Positions 26,725 through 34,851 of a stretch of 64,000 nt of DNA are shown here, one piece after another (the stretch's first letter is position 1; each line of letters opens with the position of its first letter). Source of the stretch: Nocardioides sp. (GTDB lineage: Bacteria > Actinomycetota > Actinomycetes > Propionibacteriales > Nocardioidaceae); the NCBI GenBank assembly GCA_002729525.1, contig PBYI01000054.1, positions 1-64,000 on the forward strand. The letters are read 5' to 3'. The translations under genes were made by a program, and so were the position numbers. Under the pieces are notes generated by a model. That model saw only the letters and a list, made by a program, of their open reading frames with translations. It was not told where the DNA came from and searched no databases.

Positions 26725-27426
26725 GTGGGAGCGCTCGACGGGATGGTCGACCGGGGCCTGATGGCGCCCGACTGGGCCGAGGCGCTCGCGCCCGTCGAGG
26801 CCGACGTCACGGCGCTCGGCGCGTTCCTGCGCGCGGAGGTCGCCGCGGGTCGGGGCTACCTGCCGGCCGGCGACCTGGTCTTCCGCGCCTTCCGCGCGCC
26901 GCTGGCCGACGTCCGCGTCCTCGTCGTCGGGCAGGACCCGTACCCGACGCCCGGCCACCCCATCGGCCTCTCCTTCGCCGTCGAGCGCGACGTCTGGCCG
27001 CTGCCGCGCAGCCTGCTCAACATCTACGTCGAGCTGCGCGACGACCTCGGGATCGTGCCGCCGCGGCACGGCGACCTCTCCGCCTGGTCGCGCCAGGGCG
27101 TCATGCTCCTCAACCGCGCCCTCACCGTCGCCCCCGGCACCCCCGCCTCGCACCGAGGCAAGGGCTGGGAGAAGGTCACCGAGTGCGCCATCCGCGCCCT
27201 CGTCGCCCGCGCCGACGCCGGTGCCCCGCTCGCCGCGATCCTGTGGGGCCGCGACGCCCAGTCGCTGACGCCGATGCTCGGTGACGCCGTCCCGTCGGTG
27301 CAGTCCGCGCACCCCTCCCCCCTGTCCGCGCGGCGGGGGTTCTTCGGGTCCCGGCCGTTCAGCCGGGTCACCGCGCTGCTCGTCGAGCGGGGCGGCGAGC
27401 CGGTGGACTGGTCGCTGGGCGAGTAG
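26725..27426 (+). CDS. ung: Uracil-DNA glycosylase, family 1
   Basis: A 233-residue base-excision repair enzyme that removes uracil from DNA. The water-activating loop is VVGQDPYPTPGHPIGLSF, the uracil-specificity strand is GVMLLNRALTV, and the minor-groove loop is SAHPSPLSARRGFFGSRPFS with the catalytic His. PYP in place of PYH is normal in actinobacterial Ung. TAGGGT at 26711-26716 lies 8 nt before GTG 26725, which fits a leaderless start better than the GTG at 26719. Confidence 0.96.
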   Translation: MGALDGMVDRGLMAPDWAEALAPVEADVTALGAFLRAEVAAGRGYLPAGDLVFRAFRAPLADVRVLVVGQDPYPTPGHPIGLSFAVERDVWPLPRSLLNIYVELRDDLGIVPPRHGDLSAWSRQGVMLLNRALTVAPGTPASHRGKGWEKVTECAIRALVARADAGAPLAAILWGRDAQSLTPMLGDAVPSVQSAHPSPLSARRGFFGSRPFSRVTALLVERGGEPVDWSLGE

Positions 27427-27690
27427 CCGCTCCACTGCCCCCCGGTCGTCGAGCAGCCCGGAGCGAGGCACGAGCGCAGGGGGGTACCGAGACGTCGTAC
27501 GACGACAGGCGTCCTCCGGCGACCGTCGCCGGTGGCCGTCGCCGGTGACCGTCGCCGGTGGCCGTTGCTCGCAATGTCGGTCTCGAGACGCGCTGGTCCC
27601 CCTCGCTTGCTTCGCGGCGCGAGCGGGACCGCGCTCCTCGACCTCCTCGGATTGTGTCTCTTCGCTTCGCTCAGAGACGATCCTCGGATA
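27427..27690. repeat. Composite intergenic repeat cluster
   Basis: This gap has no credible gene. It contains a CGTCGAGCAGCCCGGAGCGA-type block followed by GTACCGAGAC, a copy of GTCGTACGAC (27494-27503), and three tandem 13-bp units reading CCGTCGCCGGTGG or GGTGA (27523-27561). It also has an imperfect 12-bp-arm hairpin (27595-27630) and a GTCTCT/AGAGAC hairpin near 27655-27680. The blocks resemble dispersed Nocardioides intergenic palindromes. The end of the cluster supplies the -10 of the next gene. Confidence 0.65.
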
Positions 27691-27694
27691 TAGT
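27689..27694 (+). promoter_or_regulatory. -10 box TATAGT for a leaderless dioxygenase mRNA
   Basis: TATAGT ends 6 nt before the ATG at 27701, placing the predicted transcription start at or next to the start codon. No Shine-Dalgarno is present. The -35 region (TTCGCT at 27666) is weak. Confidence 0.6.
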
Positions 27695-27700
27695 TGAAAC

Positions 27701-28477
27701 ATGAACGACCGCATGCCCGCGCTCTACATCGGCCACGGAGCCCCGCCGCTCCTCGACGACCCCGTGTGGTCGGCCGAGCTCAAGACCTGGGCCTGGAACC
27801 TCCCGCGCCCCCAGGCGATCCTCATCGTCAGCGCCCACTGGGAGTCCGCTCCCATCGCGCTGACCGCGAGCAACGTCCCCCTCGTCTACGACTTCGGTGG
27901 CTTCGACCCGAAGTACTTCCGCGAGACCTACGCGACCCCCGACGCCTCGGCCCTGGCCGCACGCGTCGCCGCGGCGATGCCGAGCAACGAGCCGGTGCAC
28001 CAGCACCGCAGCCGCGGTCTCGACCACGGCGCCTGGGTGCCGCTGAAGATCATGTATCCCGAGGCCGACATCCCGGTGCTGCAGATGTCGCTGCCGACGC
28101 ACGACCCGGCGCGCCTGCTCTCGATCGGCAAGCGGCTCCAGCCGCTGCGCGACGAGGGCGTCCTGGTCGTCGGCTCGGGCTTCCTGACGCACGGCCTGCC
28201 GTTCCTCAAGGAGTTCCGCATCGAGGCGAAGGCCCCGGGCTGGTCGGTCGACTTCGACCGGTGGGCCGCCGAGGCGCTGGAGCGCGGCGACGTCGACGAG
28301 CTGTCGGCGTACGCCGGCCGCGCGCCGGGCATGCCGTACGCCCACCCCACGGTGGAGCACCTGTCCCCGCTCTTCGTGACGCTCGGCGCGGCCACGGACC
28401 CCGGTGCCCCGGGCGACCAGGTGATCCGCGACGAGTACTGGATGGGCCTCTCCAAGCGGTCGCTCCAGGTGGCCTGA
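27701..28477 (+). CDS. DODA-type extradiol ring-cleavage dioxygenase family protein
   Basis: A 258-residue class III (LigB/YgiD) protein. Zinc or iron ligands are visible in LYIGHGAPPLL, LIVSAHWESAP and AYAHPTVEHLSPLF, with a further conserved segment at RGLDHGAWVPLKIMYP. The family includes plant and bacterial 4,5-DOPA dioxygenases, and most bacterial members have unknown physiological substrates. Length and motif order match. The gene is monocistronic behind a leaderless-type promoter at the edge of a repeat cluster. Confidence 0.93.
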   Translation: MNDRMPALYIGHGAPPLLDDPVWSAELKTWAWNLPRPQAILIVSAHWESAPIALTASNVPLVYDFGGFDPKYFRETYATPDASALAARVAAAMPSNEPVHQHRSRGLDHGAWVPLKIMYPEADIPVLQMSLPTHDPARLLSIGKRLQPLRDEGVLVVGSGFLTHGLPFLKEFRIEAKAPGWSVDFDRWAAEALERGDVDELSAYAGRAPGMPYAHPTVEHLSPLFVTLGAATDPGAPGDQVIRDEYWMGLSKRSLQVA

Positions 28478-28543
28478 ACCCCGGTCGGCCCGCTCGCAGC
28501 CGTTCCGCCGCGAGCGGGGCCGACCGTCGGTACTGTCCGGGGT

Positions 28544-29620
28544 GTGAACCCGGGGGAGCAGGCGGACGGGGCCGCCAGGGACGACCTGGTCTCGCCCGAG
28601 CTGGCGGCCCAGCTGGTCGACCAGGTGGTCGACTACGCCGTCATCGGCCTCGACACGCACGGCCGGATCGTGACGTGGAACAAGGGCGCGGCCCGGGTGA
28701 AGGGCTACGCCCGCGACGAGATCATCGGCCGCCACATCGCGACGTTCTACCCGCCCGAGGACCAGGCCGCCGGCCTCCCGGAGGACCTGCTCAACCGCGC
28801 GCTGCGCGACGGCCGGGTGCAGCACGCCGGCTGGCGGGTCCGCCGTGACGGAAGCCAGTTCTGGGGCGACGTCACCATCACCGCGACGTTCCACCCCGAC
28901 GGCACCCACGCGGGCTTCACCAAGGTGACCCGCGACATGACCGCCGTGCACGAGTCGGAGGTGCGGCGTCAGGCGTTCCTCGCCACGCTGGCGCACGACT
29001 ACCGCGGCCCGATCTACGCGATCTCGGGGTACGCCGAGATGATCGCGGAGACAGCCGGCGAGGAGCCGGCCCAGCAGCAGCGCTTCGCCCAGCGGATCCT
29101 CGAGAACACCCAGAAGCTGCTGTCGCTCACTGAGAGCCTGCTCGAGCTGGCCCACACCGAGACCGCCGAGGTCTCGCTCGCGCCGGTCTCCCTGGACGCC
29201 CTCGCCCGCGCCCGCACCAACGTGGAGTCCCTGGGCAGCCTGCCCGGCGTCGAGCGGGTCCAGGTGCAGCCCGGCACCTGCCTGGTCCGCGCCGACCCGG
29301 TCGCACTCGACCGGATCTGGACCAACCTCATCTCCAACGCGGTGAAGTACAGCGACGACGGCTGGATCGACGTCCAGGCGCACGCCGCCGGCGACTTCGC
29401 CATCCTGTCCGTGAGCGACCGCGGTCGCGGCATCCACCCGGAGGACGTCGACACGATCTTCGACGCCTACGAGCGCGGACGCTTCCAGACCGAGGACGGC
29501 GGCCTGGGGCTCGGTTTGGCCAGCGTGAAGCGGCTGACCGAGCGGATGGACGGCCAGGTCGCCATCAACAGCGAGCCCGAGGTCGGCACCACCGTCAGCG
29601 TGGCCCTGCCGGCGGGCTGA
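28544..29620 (+). CDS. PAS-domain sensor histidine kinase, soluble
   Basis: A 358-residue cytoplasmic kinase. A PAS domain covers about 20-140 (VDYAVIGLDTHGRIVTWNKG, YARDEIIGRHIATFYPPED). The H-box is LATLAHDYRGPIYAISGYAE at about 155. Its HDYRGP differs from the usual HELRTP. The ATPase domain has IWTNLISNAVKYS (N-box), SVSDRGRGIHPED (G1) and GLGLGLASVKRL (G2). TACTGT at 28531-28536 ends 7 nt before GTG 28544, suggesting a leaderless mRNA. Its last 26 bp overlap the convergent gene at 29595. A response regulator lies 570 bp downstream but is frameshifted. Confidence 0.92.
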   Translation: MNPGEQADGAARDDLVSPELAAQLVDQVVDYAVIGLDTHGRIVTWNKGAARVKGYARDEIIGRHIATFYPPEDQAAGLPEDLLNRALRDGRVQHAGWRVRRDGSQFWGDVTITATFHPDGTHAGFTKVTRDMTAVHESEVRRQAFLATLAHDYRGPIYAISGYAEMIAETAGEEPAQQQRFAQRILENTQKLLSLTESLLELAHTETAEVSLAPVSLDALARARTNVESLGSLPGVERVQVQPGTCLVRADPVALDRIWTNLISNAVKYSDDGWIDVQAHAAGDFAILSVSDRGRGIHPEDVDTIFDAYERGRFQTEDGGLGLGLASVKRLTERMDGQVAINSEPEVGTTVSVALPAG

Positions 29621-29999
29621 CCGGCACGGCGCCGGCGATCGTCGCCGCCAGCACGTCGAGCGCACCGGCCTCGGCGACCGGGTCGTCACCATCGAGCACG
29701 ACGACGTCCTCCCGGCCGCCGTCCTGCGGCAGCAGTGCGACAGCGTCCGAGGTCACCAGCAGGACGTCGTAGTAGAGGTAGCGGTGGCGGCCGATGTGCA
29801 CGCAGTGCCGGTCGGGCTCGACCGCCGAGACCGGGTACGGCGACCAGCCGACCGCCGAGCCGGTGAGCACGTCCGGCACTCCGGTGCCGTCCTCGCGCAC
29901 GAGGACCACCTCGGCCTCGTCGCCCAGGCGCGCCGCAGCAGCCCGGGCGACCGTCAGTCCCCGGTCGTCCTCGCCCGCCACCAGCACGCGCGTCCGCAT
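29595..29999 (-). CDS. Small Rossmann-like protein, possible remnant of an NAD(P)H oxidoreductase
   Basis: A 134-residue protein starting at ATG 29999 with GGAGGTG 6 nt upstream. It opens MRTRVLVAGEDDRGLTVARA and continues EAEVVLVRED, VLTGSAVGWSPYPVSAVEP and YLYYDVLLVTSDAVALLP. That order resembles the first half of pyridine-nucleotide-disulfide oxidoreductases such as type II NADH dehydrogenase. The GxGxxG loop is degraded to GEDDRG and the second half is missing. I do not assign a function. Its 3' end overlaps the sensor kinase tail-to-tail by 26 bp. Confidence 0.6.
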   Translation of the reverse strand: MRTRVLVAGEDDRGLTVARAAAARLGDEAEVVLVREDGTGVPDVLTGSAVGWSPYPVSAVEPDRHCVHIGRHRYLYYDVLLVTSDAVALLPQDGGREDVVVLDGDDPVAEAGALDVLAATIAGAVPVSPPAGPR

Positions 30000-30190
30000 G
30001 ACGGCACCTCCCTCGCTGCTCCCCTCCAGCATCCGCCGCCGGAGCGGTGTTCGCGGGTGCCGTCCGGACGTCCCACGGAGGACCTTCGTCCCGGGACATT
30101 CGGCTGCGGATCGGGGAGGAAGGTGGCCCCTGCCGGCACTGTCCGGGCTCTCTAGCGTGGAGGCGGACCAGCGACGAGGAGGTGTCGGCG

Positions 30191-30863
30191 GTGACCCGTG
30201 TGTTCCTGGTCGACGACCACCCGGTGCTGCGGCGCGGCCTGCGTGACCTGCTGGAGACCACCGACGACCTCGAGGTGGTCGGTGGTCGGTGAGGCCTCCG
30301 GTGCGGTCGAGGCACTCGCCCGGGTGCCGGCGGCCGCTCCGGACGTGGTCGTGCTCGACCTGCGGATGCCGGACGGTTCGGGTGTCGACGTCTGCCGGGA
30401 GCTGCTCGCCGGCGACGACCCGCCGTCGGTGCTGATGCTGACGTCGTTCAGCGACGAGGAGGAGGTCATCGCCGCGGTGATGGCCGGGGCGTCGGGATAC
30501 CTGCTCAAGGACACCGCCGGGAACGAGCTCCTCGAGACCGTCCGGCAGGTCGCGAGCGGCCGCTCGGTGCTCGATCCCGAGGTCACCGCGCGGGTGCTGG
30601 AGCGGATGCGCACCGGCACCCTGGTCGACCCGACCATCGACCGGCTCCGTGAGACCGAGCGGCGGATCCTGCGCCTGCTGTCGGAGGGGCTGACCAACCG
30701 TCAGCTGGCCTCGCGCACGGGCCTGTCGGAGAAGACGGTGAAGAACTACGTCTCCGACATCCTCGCCAAGCTCGACCTGTCCAGCCGCACCCAGGCGGCG
30801 GTGTTCGCCGTCGAGCACGCCGACGAGCTGCGCGAGCGCACCGACGGCGCCCGGCGCGGCTGA
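30191..30863 (+). pseudogene. NarL/LuxR-family response regulator disrupted by a 7-bp duplication
   Basis: The receiver begins at GTG 30191 (GAGGAGG about 10 nt upstream) with TRVFLVDDHPVLRRGLRDLL and hits TGA at 30290. The rest, in the +1 frame, is an intact regulator: VVGEASGAVEALA, the phospho-acceptor in VVVLDLRMPDG, YLLKDTAG, and a LuxR helix-turn-helix SEGLTNRQLASRTGLSEKTV. The break is an exact tandem duplication GTCGGTG-GTCGGTG at 30278-30291. Removing one copy restores a single DevR-like reading frame of about 222 residues. As given, the receiver lacks its first strand and acidic pair unless an internal GTG (30282) is used. Confidence 0.85.
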
Positions 30864-30913
30864 CTGGCGCGGCCGGCCGTCGTACGACGTGGGCGCCCGG
30901 GCAGGATGACTCC

Positions 30914-31762
30914 GTGCAGATCCTCTCCGTGCAGTCGTCGGTCGCCTTCGGGCACGTGGGCAACTCCGCCGCGGTCTTCCCGCTCCAGCGCCTGGGGCAC
31001 GAGGTGTGGCCGGTGCTGACGGTGCACTTCTCCAACCACACCGGGTACGGCGCCTGGCGCGGGCCGATGCTGTCGCCCGACGACGTGCGCGAGGTGGTCA
31101 CCGGCATCGAGGAGCGCGGCGCGCTCGGGGTCGACGCCGTGCTGACCGGCTACCAGGGCGACCCGGCGATGGGCCACGTCGTCCTCGACACCGTCGCCCG
31201 CGTGCGGGCGCTGAACCCCGACGCCCGCTGGTGCTGCGACCCGGTGATGGGCGACGTCGGCCGCGGGATGTTCGTGAAGCCCGGCATCCCCGAGCTGATG
31301 CGCGACGAGGTCGTGCCGGCCGCCGACGTCATCACGCCCAACCACTTCGAGCTCGACTTCCTCTCCGGACGGACGACCACGACCCTCGCCGAGGTGCTCG
31401 ACGCCGTCGACGTCGTCCGCGCCACCGGACCGCGCGACGTGCTGGTCACCAGCGTCGTCCACGACGGCACCGCCGAGGGCACCATCGACGTGGTCGCGGT
31501 CTCCGACGCCGGCGCCTGGGCGGTCACCACGCCGCTGCTGCCGATCACGCCCAACGGCTGCGGCGACCTCACCGCCGCGCTCTACCTCGCGCACCTCACC
31601 ACGACCGGCTCGCCGGCGACGGCCCTGGAGCGGACGACGTCCACGGTGTTCGCGGTGCTGGAGCGCACCGTCGCCCTGGGACGGCGCGAGATCGCGCTGG
31701 TCGACAGCCAGGACGCCATCGCGGACCCGCCGGCGACCTTCACCGCCCGCGTGCTGCGCTGA
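30914..31762 (+). CDS. pdxY: Pyridoxal kinase
   Basis: A 282-residue ribokinase-fold kinase phosphorylating pyridoxal in the vitamin B6 salvage pathway. Family cues are ILSVQSSVAFGHVGNSAAVF, HFSNHTGYGAWRG, YQGDPAMGHVVLD, CDPVMGDVGRGMFV, VITPNHFELDFL and the catalytic PNGCGDLTAALYLAH. GSGD is more usual; here a Cys replaces the Ser. The start is GTG 30914 with CAGGAT 6 nt upstream and no ribosome-binding site. It is downstream of and separate from the broken response regulator. Confidence 0.95.
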   Translation: MQILSVQSSVAFGHVGNSAAVFPLQRLGHEVWPVLTVHFSNHTGYGAWRGPMLSPDDVREVVTGIEERGALGVDAVLTGYQGDPAMGHVVLDTVARVRALNPDARWCCDPVMGDVGRGMFVKPGIPELMRDEVVPAADVITPNHFELDFLSGRTTTTLAEVLDAVDVVRATGPRDVLVTSVVHDGTAEGTIDVVAVSDAGAWAVTTPLLPITPNGCGDLTAALYLAHLTTTGSPATALERTTSTVFAVLERTVALGRREIALVDSQDAIADPPATFTARVLR

Positions 31763-31820
31763 CCGGCGTGCCGCGCGGCTCGTGGAGCCGGTGACAGTGT
31801 CGTGGCTCAGGACATCGGAG

Positions 31821-31896
31821 TGGAGCCGGTGACAGGAGTCGAACCCGCGACATCCTCTTTACAAGAGAGGCGCTCTACCAACTGAGCTACACCGGC
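31821..31896 (-). tRNA. tRNA-Thr (anticodon TGT)
   Basis: The minus strand folds as a 73-nt tRNA plus an encoded CCA. The acceptor is GCCGGTG pairing with CACCGGC, the D-arm is GCTCAGTTGGTAGAGC, the anticodon arm is CCTCT-CTTGTAA-AGAGG, and the T-arm contains GGTTCGACTCC. The loop CTTGTAA gives anticodon TGT, reading ACA (and ACG by wobble). A 16-bp duplicate of its 3' end lies just downstream at 31782-31797. Confidence 0.97.
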
Positions 31897-31962
31897 GCGC
31901 TCCCGGCCGGTCGTACGACGCCGGGAGGCGGGGCCAGCGTAGTGGCCGGGCCCCGTTCGGCG

Positions 31963-32586
31963 TCAGGCGGCGGTGACCGGCCAGACGGTGAGCAGGTCGA
32001 CGTCCGCGCTCGCGCAGCCGGTGCCGGGGCGCTCGACGTACACCGACCGTCGGTTGTCGGGCGGGTAGACCCGGAACCCGTCGACGGGCGTCGCGTCGCA
32101 GTCGTCGCCGTACGCGCCGGGGTCGGCGACGCGGACCCGCTCGACGCCCGACTCCCCCGGCGCGACGGTCACGTCGGTACGCCGGTCCGCGTCCTCGCGG
32201 GCGGCCGCGGCACCGACCTGGTCACCGTCCCCGCCGCCGACGTACGAGACGCCGGACCAGCCGTTCATCACGCAGGCGTGGTCGGAGGTGTTGGTGAGGG
32301 TCAGCCGGAGGTTGGTGGCCCCGGCGGTGCCGCCGCCGGGCGCGGTACTCACGGCGACGTCGAGGTCGGGGGTGCCGCACAGCGGCGTGCTGCCGGCAGT
32401 CGGCGTCGGGGTCGCCGTGGTCGTCGGCGTCGGGGTGGTCGTCGGCGTCGGCGTGGGGGTGACCGTCACGGTCTCGGTGGTGGGCGACGCCGGCGCGGCC
32501 GCGCCCGACGAGGAGTCGTCCCCGCCCGAGCACCCGGCGACCGCGACGGCCAGGGCGAGCACCGTCGGGACGAGAAGGGTGCGCAT
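31963..32586 (-). CDS. DUF4232-type lipoprotein
   Basis: A 207-residue lipoprotein. The signal peptide ends in the lipobox LAVAVAGC (about residues 12-19), followed by a GGDDSSSG linker and a Thr/Pro-rich stalk (TPTPTPTTTPTPTT). The exported domain (STPLCGTPDLDVAV, NTSDHACVMNGWSGVSYV) is of the DUF4232 kind, with paired cysteines. The domain's function is unknown. I chose ATG 32586 because the signal peptide starts there. It is divergent from soxR; the shared gap is 73 bp. Confidence 0.88.
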   Translation of the reverse strand: MRTLLVPTVLALAVAVAGCSGGDDSSSGAAAPASPTTETVTVTPTPTPTTTPTPTTTATPTPTAGSTPLCGTPDLDVAVSTAPGGGTAGATNLRLTLTNTSDHACVMNGWSGVSYVGGGDGDQVGAAAAREDADRRTDVTVAPGESGVERVRVADPGAYGDDCDATPVDGFRVYPPDNRRSVYVERPGTGCASADVDLLTVWPVTAA

Positions 32587-32616
32587 GGCAACCACGCTAC
32601 GAGCACTCACCCGTGA

Positions 32617-32633
32617 CTCAACCTTGAAGTGAG
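32617..32633. promoter_or_regulatory. Candidate SoxR box
   Basis: CTCA-N9-TGAG (32617-32620 and 32630-32633), inside ACTCAACCTTGAAGTGAGGT, resembles the SoxR box CCTCAAGTTAACTTGAGG, though its spacer is one base longer. It lies 27 bp upstream of soxR in the gap shared with the lipoprotein gene, where autoregulation is expected. Confidence 0.45.
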
Positions 32634-32659
32634 GTCGAGGTCTGCCGCACGATGGCAAC

Positions 32660-33091
32660 GTGCTCACCATCGGCCAGCTCTCCGAGCGCTCCGGCATCGC
32701 CCACAGCGCGCTCCGCTTCTACGAGGACCGCGGGCTCCTGGAGTCCGAGCGCACGCACGGCAACCAGCGGCGCTACCCCGCCTCCGCGCTGCGGCGGGTG
32801 GCGTTCATCCGCTCCGCCCAGCAGGTCGGACTGACCCTGGAGGAGATCAGCGCGGCGCTCGCGGAGCTCCCGGAGGGCCGCACACCGACCAAGTCCGACT
32901 GGCACCGGCTGAGCAAGCAGTGGCGACCGCGGCTCGACGAGCAGATCCAACGCATCACGCTGCTGCGCGACCGGCTCGACAGCTGCATCGGCTGCGGCTG
33001 CCTGAGCCTGCGCTCGTGCCCGATCACCAACCCCGACGACGCCCTCGGCGACCGGGGCACGGGCGCGGTGCTGCTCGAGCCCGAGGGGTGA
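32660..33091 (+). CDS. soxR: Redox-sensing MerR-family activator SoxR
   Basis: A 143-residue MerR regulator. The winged helix is LTIGQLSERSGIAHSALRFYEDRGL, followed by NQRRYPASALRRVAFIRSAQ and a dimerisation helix. The C-terminal CIGCGCLSLRSC supplies the four cysteines of the [2Fe-2S] redox sensor, diagnostic of SoxR. In actinobacteria SoxR responds to redox-active metabolites rather than to superoxide alone. The start is GTG 32660. A candidate SoxR box lies 27 bp upstream. No obvious flavoenzyme or efflux target gene is adjacent. Confidence 0.95.
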   Translation: MLTIGQLSERSGIAHSALRFYEDRGLLESERTHGNQRRYPASALRRVAFIRSAQQVGLTLEEISAALAELPEGRTPTKSDWHRLSKQWRPRLDEQIQRITLLRDRLDSCIGCGCLSLRSCPITNPDDALGDRGTGAVLLEPEG

Positions 33092-33116
33092 GGCGTCCGC
33101 GGCGTACTGTCGGCCC

Positions 33117-34331
33117 GTGGCGCTGCACCTCGTCGCCAGCAGGCCCGACCCGGCCCTGGTGACCCTCCCCTGGGGCACCCCGCTCGAGGAGTGGGGTCCC
33201 GAGCACGTGGTGCCGCTGCCCCGCGGCATCTCGCGCCACGTCGTGCGGATCGTGCGGCTGAGGAAGGCGACGTACGCCGTCAAGGAGACCTCGGAGGAGG
33301 CGGCCTTCACGGAGTACCGGCTGCTGCGCGACCTCGGCCGGATGGGCCTCCCCGCGGTCGTCCCGAAGGCCGTCGTGACGGGTCGTACGACGGCCGCCGG
33401 CGACGACTCCGAGGACCTGCCGGCCGCGCTGGTGACCGAGCACCTGACGTTCTCGCTGCCCTACCGGAGCCTGTTCACCCACGGCGGCGACGTCGAGAAC
33501 GTCGACAAGCTGATCGACGCGCTCGTCGTGCTGCTCGTGCGGCTGCACCTGGCCGACTTCTACTGGGGCGACGTGTCGCTGTCGAACGTGCTGTTCCGCC
33601 GGGCCGCGGGCGGGTTCGCGGCGTACCTCGTCGATGCCGAGACCGGCGAGCTCCAGCCGCGGCTGTCCGCCGGCATGCGCGAGCACGACCTCACCGTGGC
33701 GACCGAGAACGTCTTCGCCGAGCTGCTCGACCTCCAGGCCGGCCGCCAGCTCGACGAGGAGGTGCCCGCGCACGACGTCATCACCCAGCTGTCCGAGCGC
33801 TACCACGCGCTGTGGGCCGAGCTGACCGACGTCGAGGAGTTCGGCCTGGACGAGATGTGGCGCGTCGAGCAGCGCATCGAGCGCCTCAACGACCTCGGCT
33901 TCGACGTCGACGAGCTCGACATCGTCACCGACATCGGCGGCGACCGGGTGCAGATCCAGCCGAAGGTCGTCGAGGCCGGGCACCACTTCCGCGAGCTCCA
34001 GGCGCTCACCGGCCTGTACGTCGAGGACGCTCAGGCCCGCCGCCTGCTCAACGACCTCGCGGCCTTCACCGCCCACCACGACCTGGGCGGGGAGGACCGC
34101 GCCGTCGTCGCCGCCCGCTGGCTCACCGAGGTCTACGAGCCGATCACCGCGATGGTGCCGCCGGACCAGCGGCGCAAGCTCACGCCGGCGGAGTTCTTCC
34201 ACGAGGTGCTCGTGCACCGGTGGTACCTCTCGGAGCAGGCCGGGCACGAGGTCGACATCTTCGACTGCGCGCGGTCGTACGTCGCCGACGTACTGCCCGA
34301 GCGGCCGGAGGACCAGCCGGTCGAGGCGTGA
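33117..34331 (+). CDS. DUF4032 protein with a kinase-like fold
   Basis: A 404-residue actinobacterial family protein. The first half looks like a small-kinase fold: a Lys in KATYAVKETSEE (K56), a HRD-like loop HLADFYWGDVSLSNVLF (H144, D152, N157), and a metal-site LVDAETGEL (D173). The second half is a helical DUF4032 region ending YLSEQAGHEVDIFDCARSY. The residues needed for phosphotransfer are present, but the substrate is unknown. TACTGT (33105-33110) lies 6 nt before GTG 33117, so it is probably leaderless. Confidence 0.85.
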   Translation: MALHLVASRPDPALVTLPWGTPLEEWGPEHVVPLPRGISRHVVRIVRLRKATYAVKETSEEAAFTEYRLLRDLGRMGLPAVVPKAVVTGRTTAAGDDSEDLPAALVTEHLTFSLPYRSLFTHGGDVENVDKLIDALVVLLVRLHLADFYWGDVSLSNVLFRRAAGGFAAYLVDAETGELQPRLSAGMREHDLTVATENVFAELLDLQAGRQLDEEVPAHDVITQLSERYHALWAELTDVEEFGLDEMWRVEQRIERLNDLGFDVDELDIVTDIGGDRVQIQPKVVEAGHHFRELQALTGLYVEDAQARRLLNDLAAFTAHHDLGGEDRAVVAARWLTEVYEPITAMVPPDQRRKLTPAEFFHEVLVHRWYLSEQAGHEVDIFDCARSYVADVLPERPEDQPVEA

Positions 34332-34335
34332 GGAC

Positions 34336-34773
34336 TCAGCCGCGGACGACCTTGAAGACCGTCGTGGCGCGACCGCGGGTCCACGACGGCTCCTCGGGCC
34401 TCTTGCGGTAGACGATCGTGGCCCGGTACGTGCCCGGACGCAGCGCCCGGATGCGGAACGCGCCCTCGAGCCGGGCCCGCTTCGACGCCGTCAGCACGAC
34501 GCCGTGCTTGCCCGCTCCGCTGAGGCGCTTGACCTTGAGCACCACGGTCCTCCGCGGCGCGGCGTCGGGTGCCGACGGGTTGTACGGCGTCCAGGTGTAG
34601 TCGAACCGAGCGCGCTCGCCCTCCTCGACCCGGGTCGGCCCGCTCATGGTCACCGGCGTGTAGTCGCACGGCTCGTACGGGCACGGCCCGCTCGCGTGCA
34701 CCGCACCGGGTACGACGGGGGCGACCGTGGCGAGCAGCGCCAGCAGGGCGGAGGCGACGAGAGGCCTGATCAC
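34336..34773 (-). CDS. Small secreted protein of unknown function
   Basis: A 145-residue protein. GTG 34773 begins a signal peptide (VIRPLVASALLALLATVAPV, ending GAVHA). The mature part starts GPCPYEPCDYTP, with two cysteines, and continues as beta strands (TRVEEGERARFDYTWTPYN, FRIRALRPGTYRATIVYRKR) like an immunoglobulin-type domain. I recognise no named family. It is convergent with the DUF4032 gene; the gap is 4 bp. Upstream on its own strand lies a large palindrome. Confidence 0.75.
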   Translation of the reverse strand: MIRPLVASALLALLATVAPVVPGAVHASGPCPYEPCDYTPVTMSGPTRVEEGERARFDYTWTPYNPSAPDAAPRRTVVLKVKRLSGAGKHGVVLTASKRARLEGAFRIRALRPGTYRATIVYRKRPEEPSWTRGRATTVFKVVRG

Positions 34774-34851
34774 GGACGGGAGCGTAGGCCGACGGATGGT
34801 CGTGCCGATGCCACTTCGAGCGGTCCGGTCGTTCCCGAACAACTTCCCGCA

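Noticed and set aside
27523..27561. 13-bp tandem repeats as a possible iteron/origin
   Set aside because: Only three units, no DnaA boxes and no replication gene nearby.
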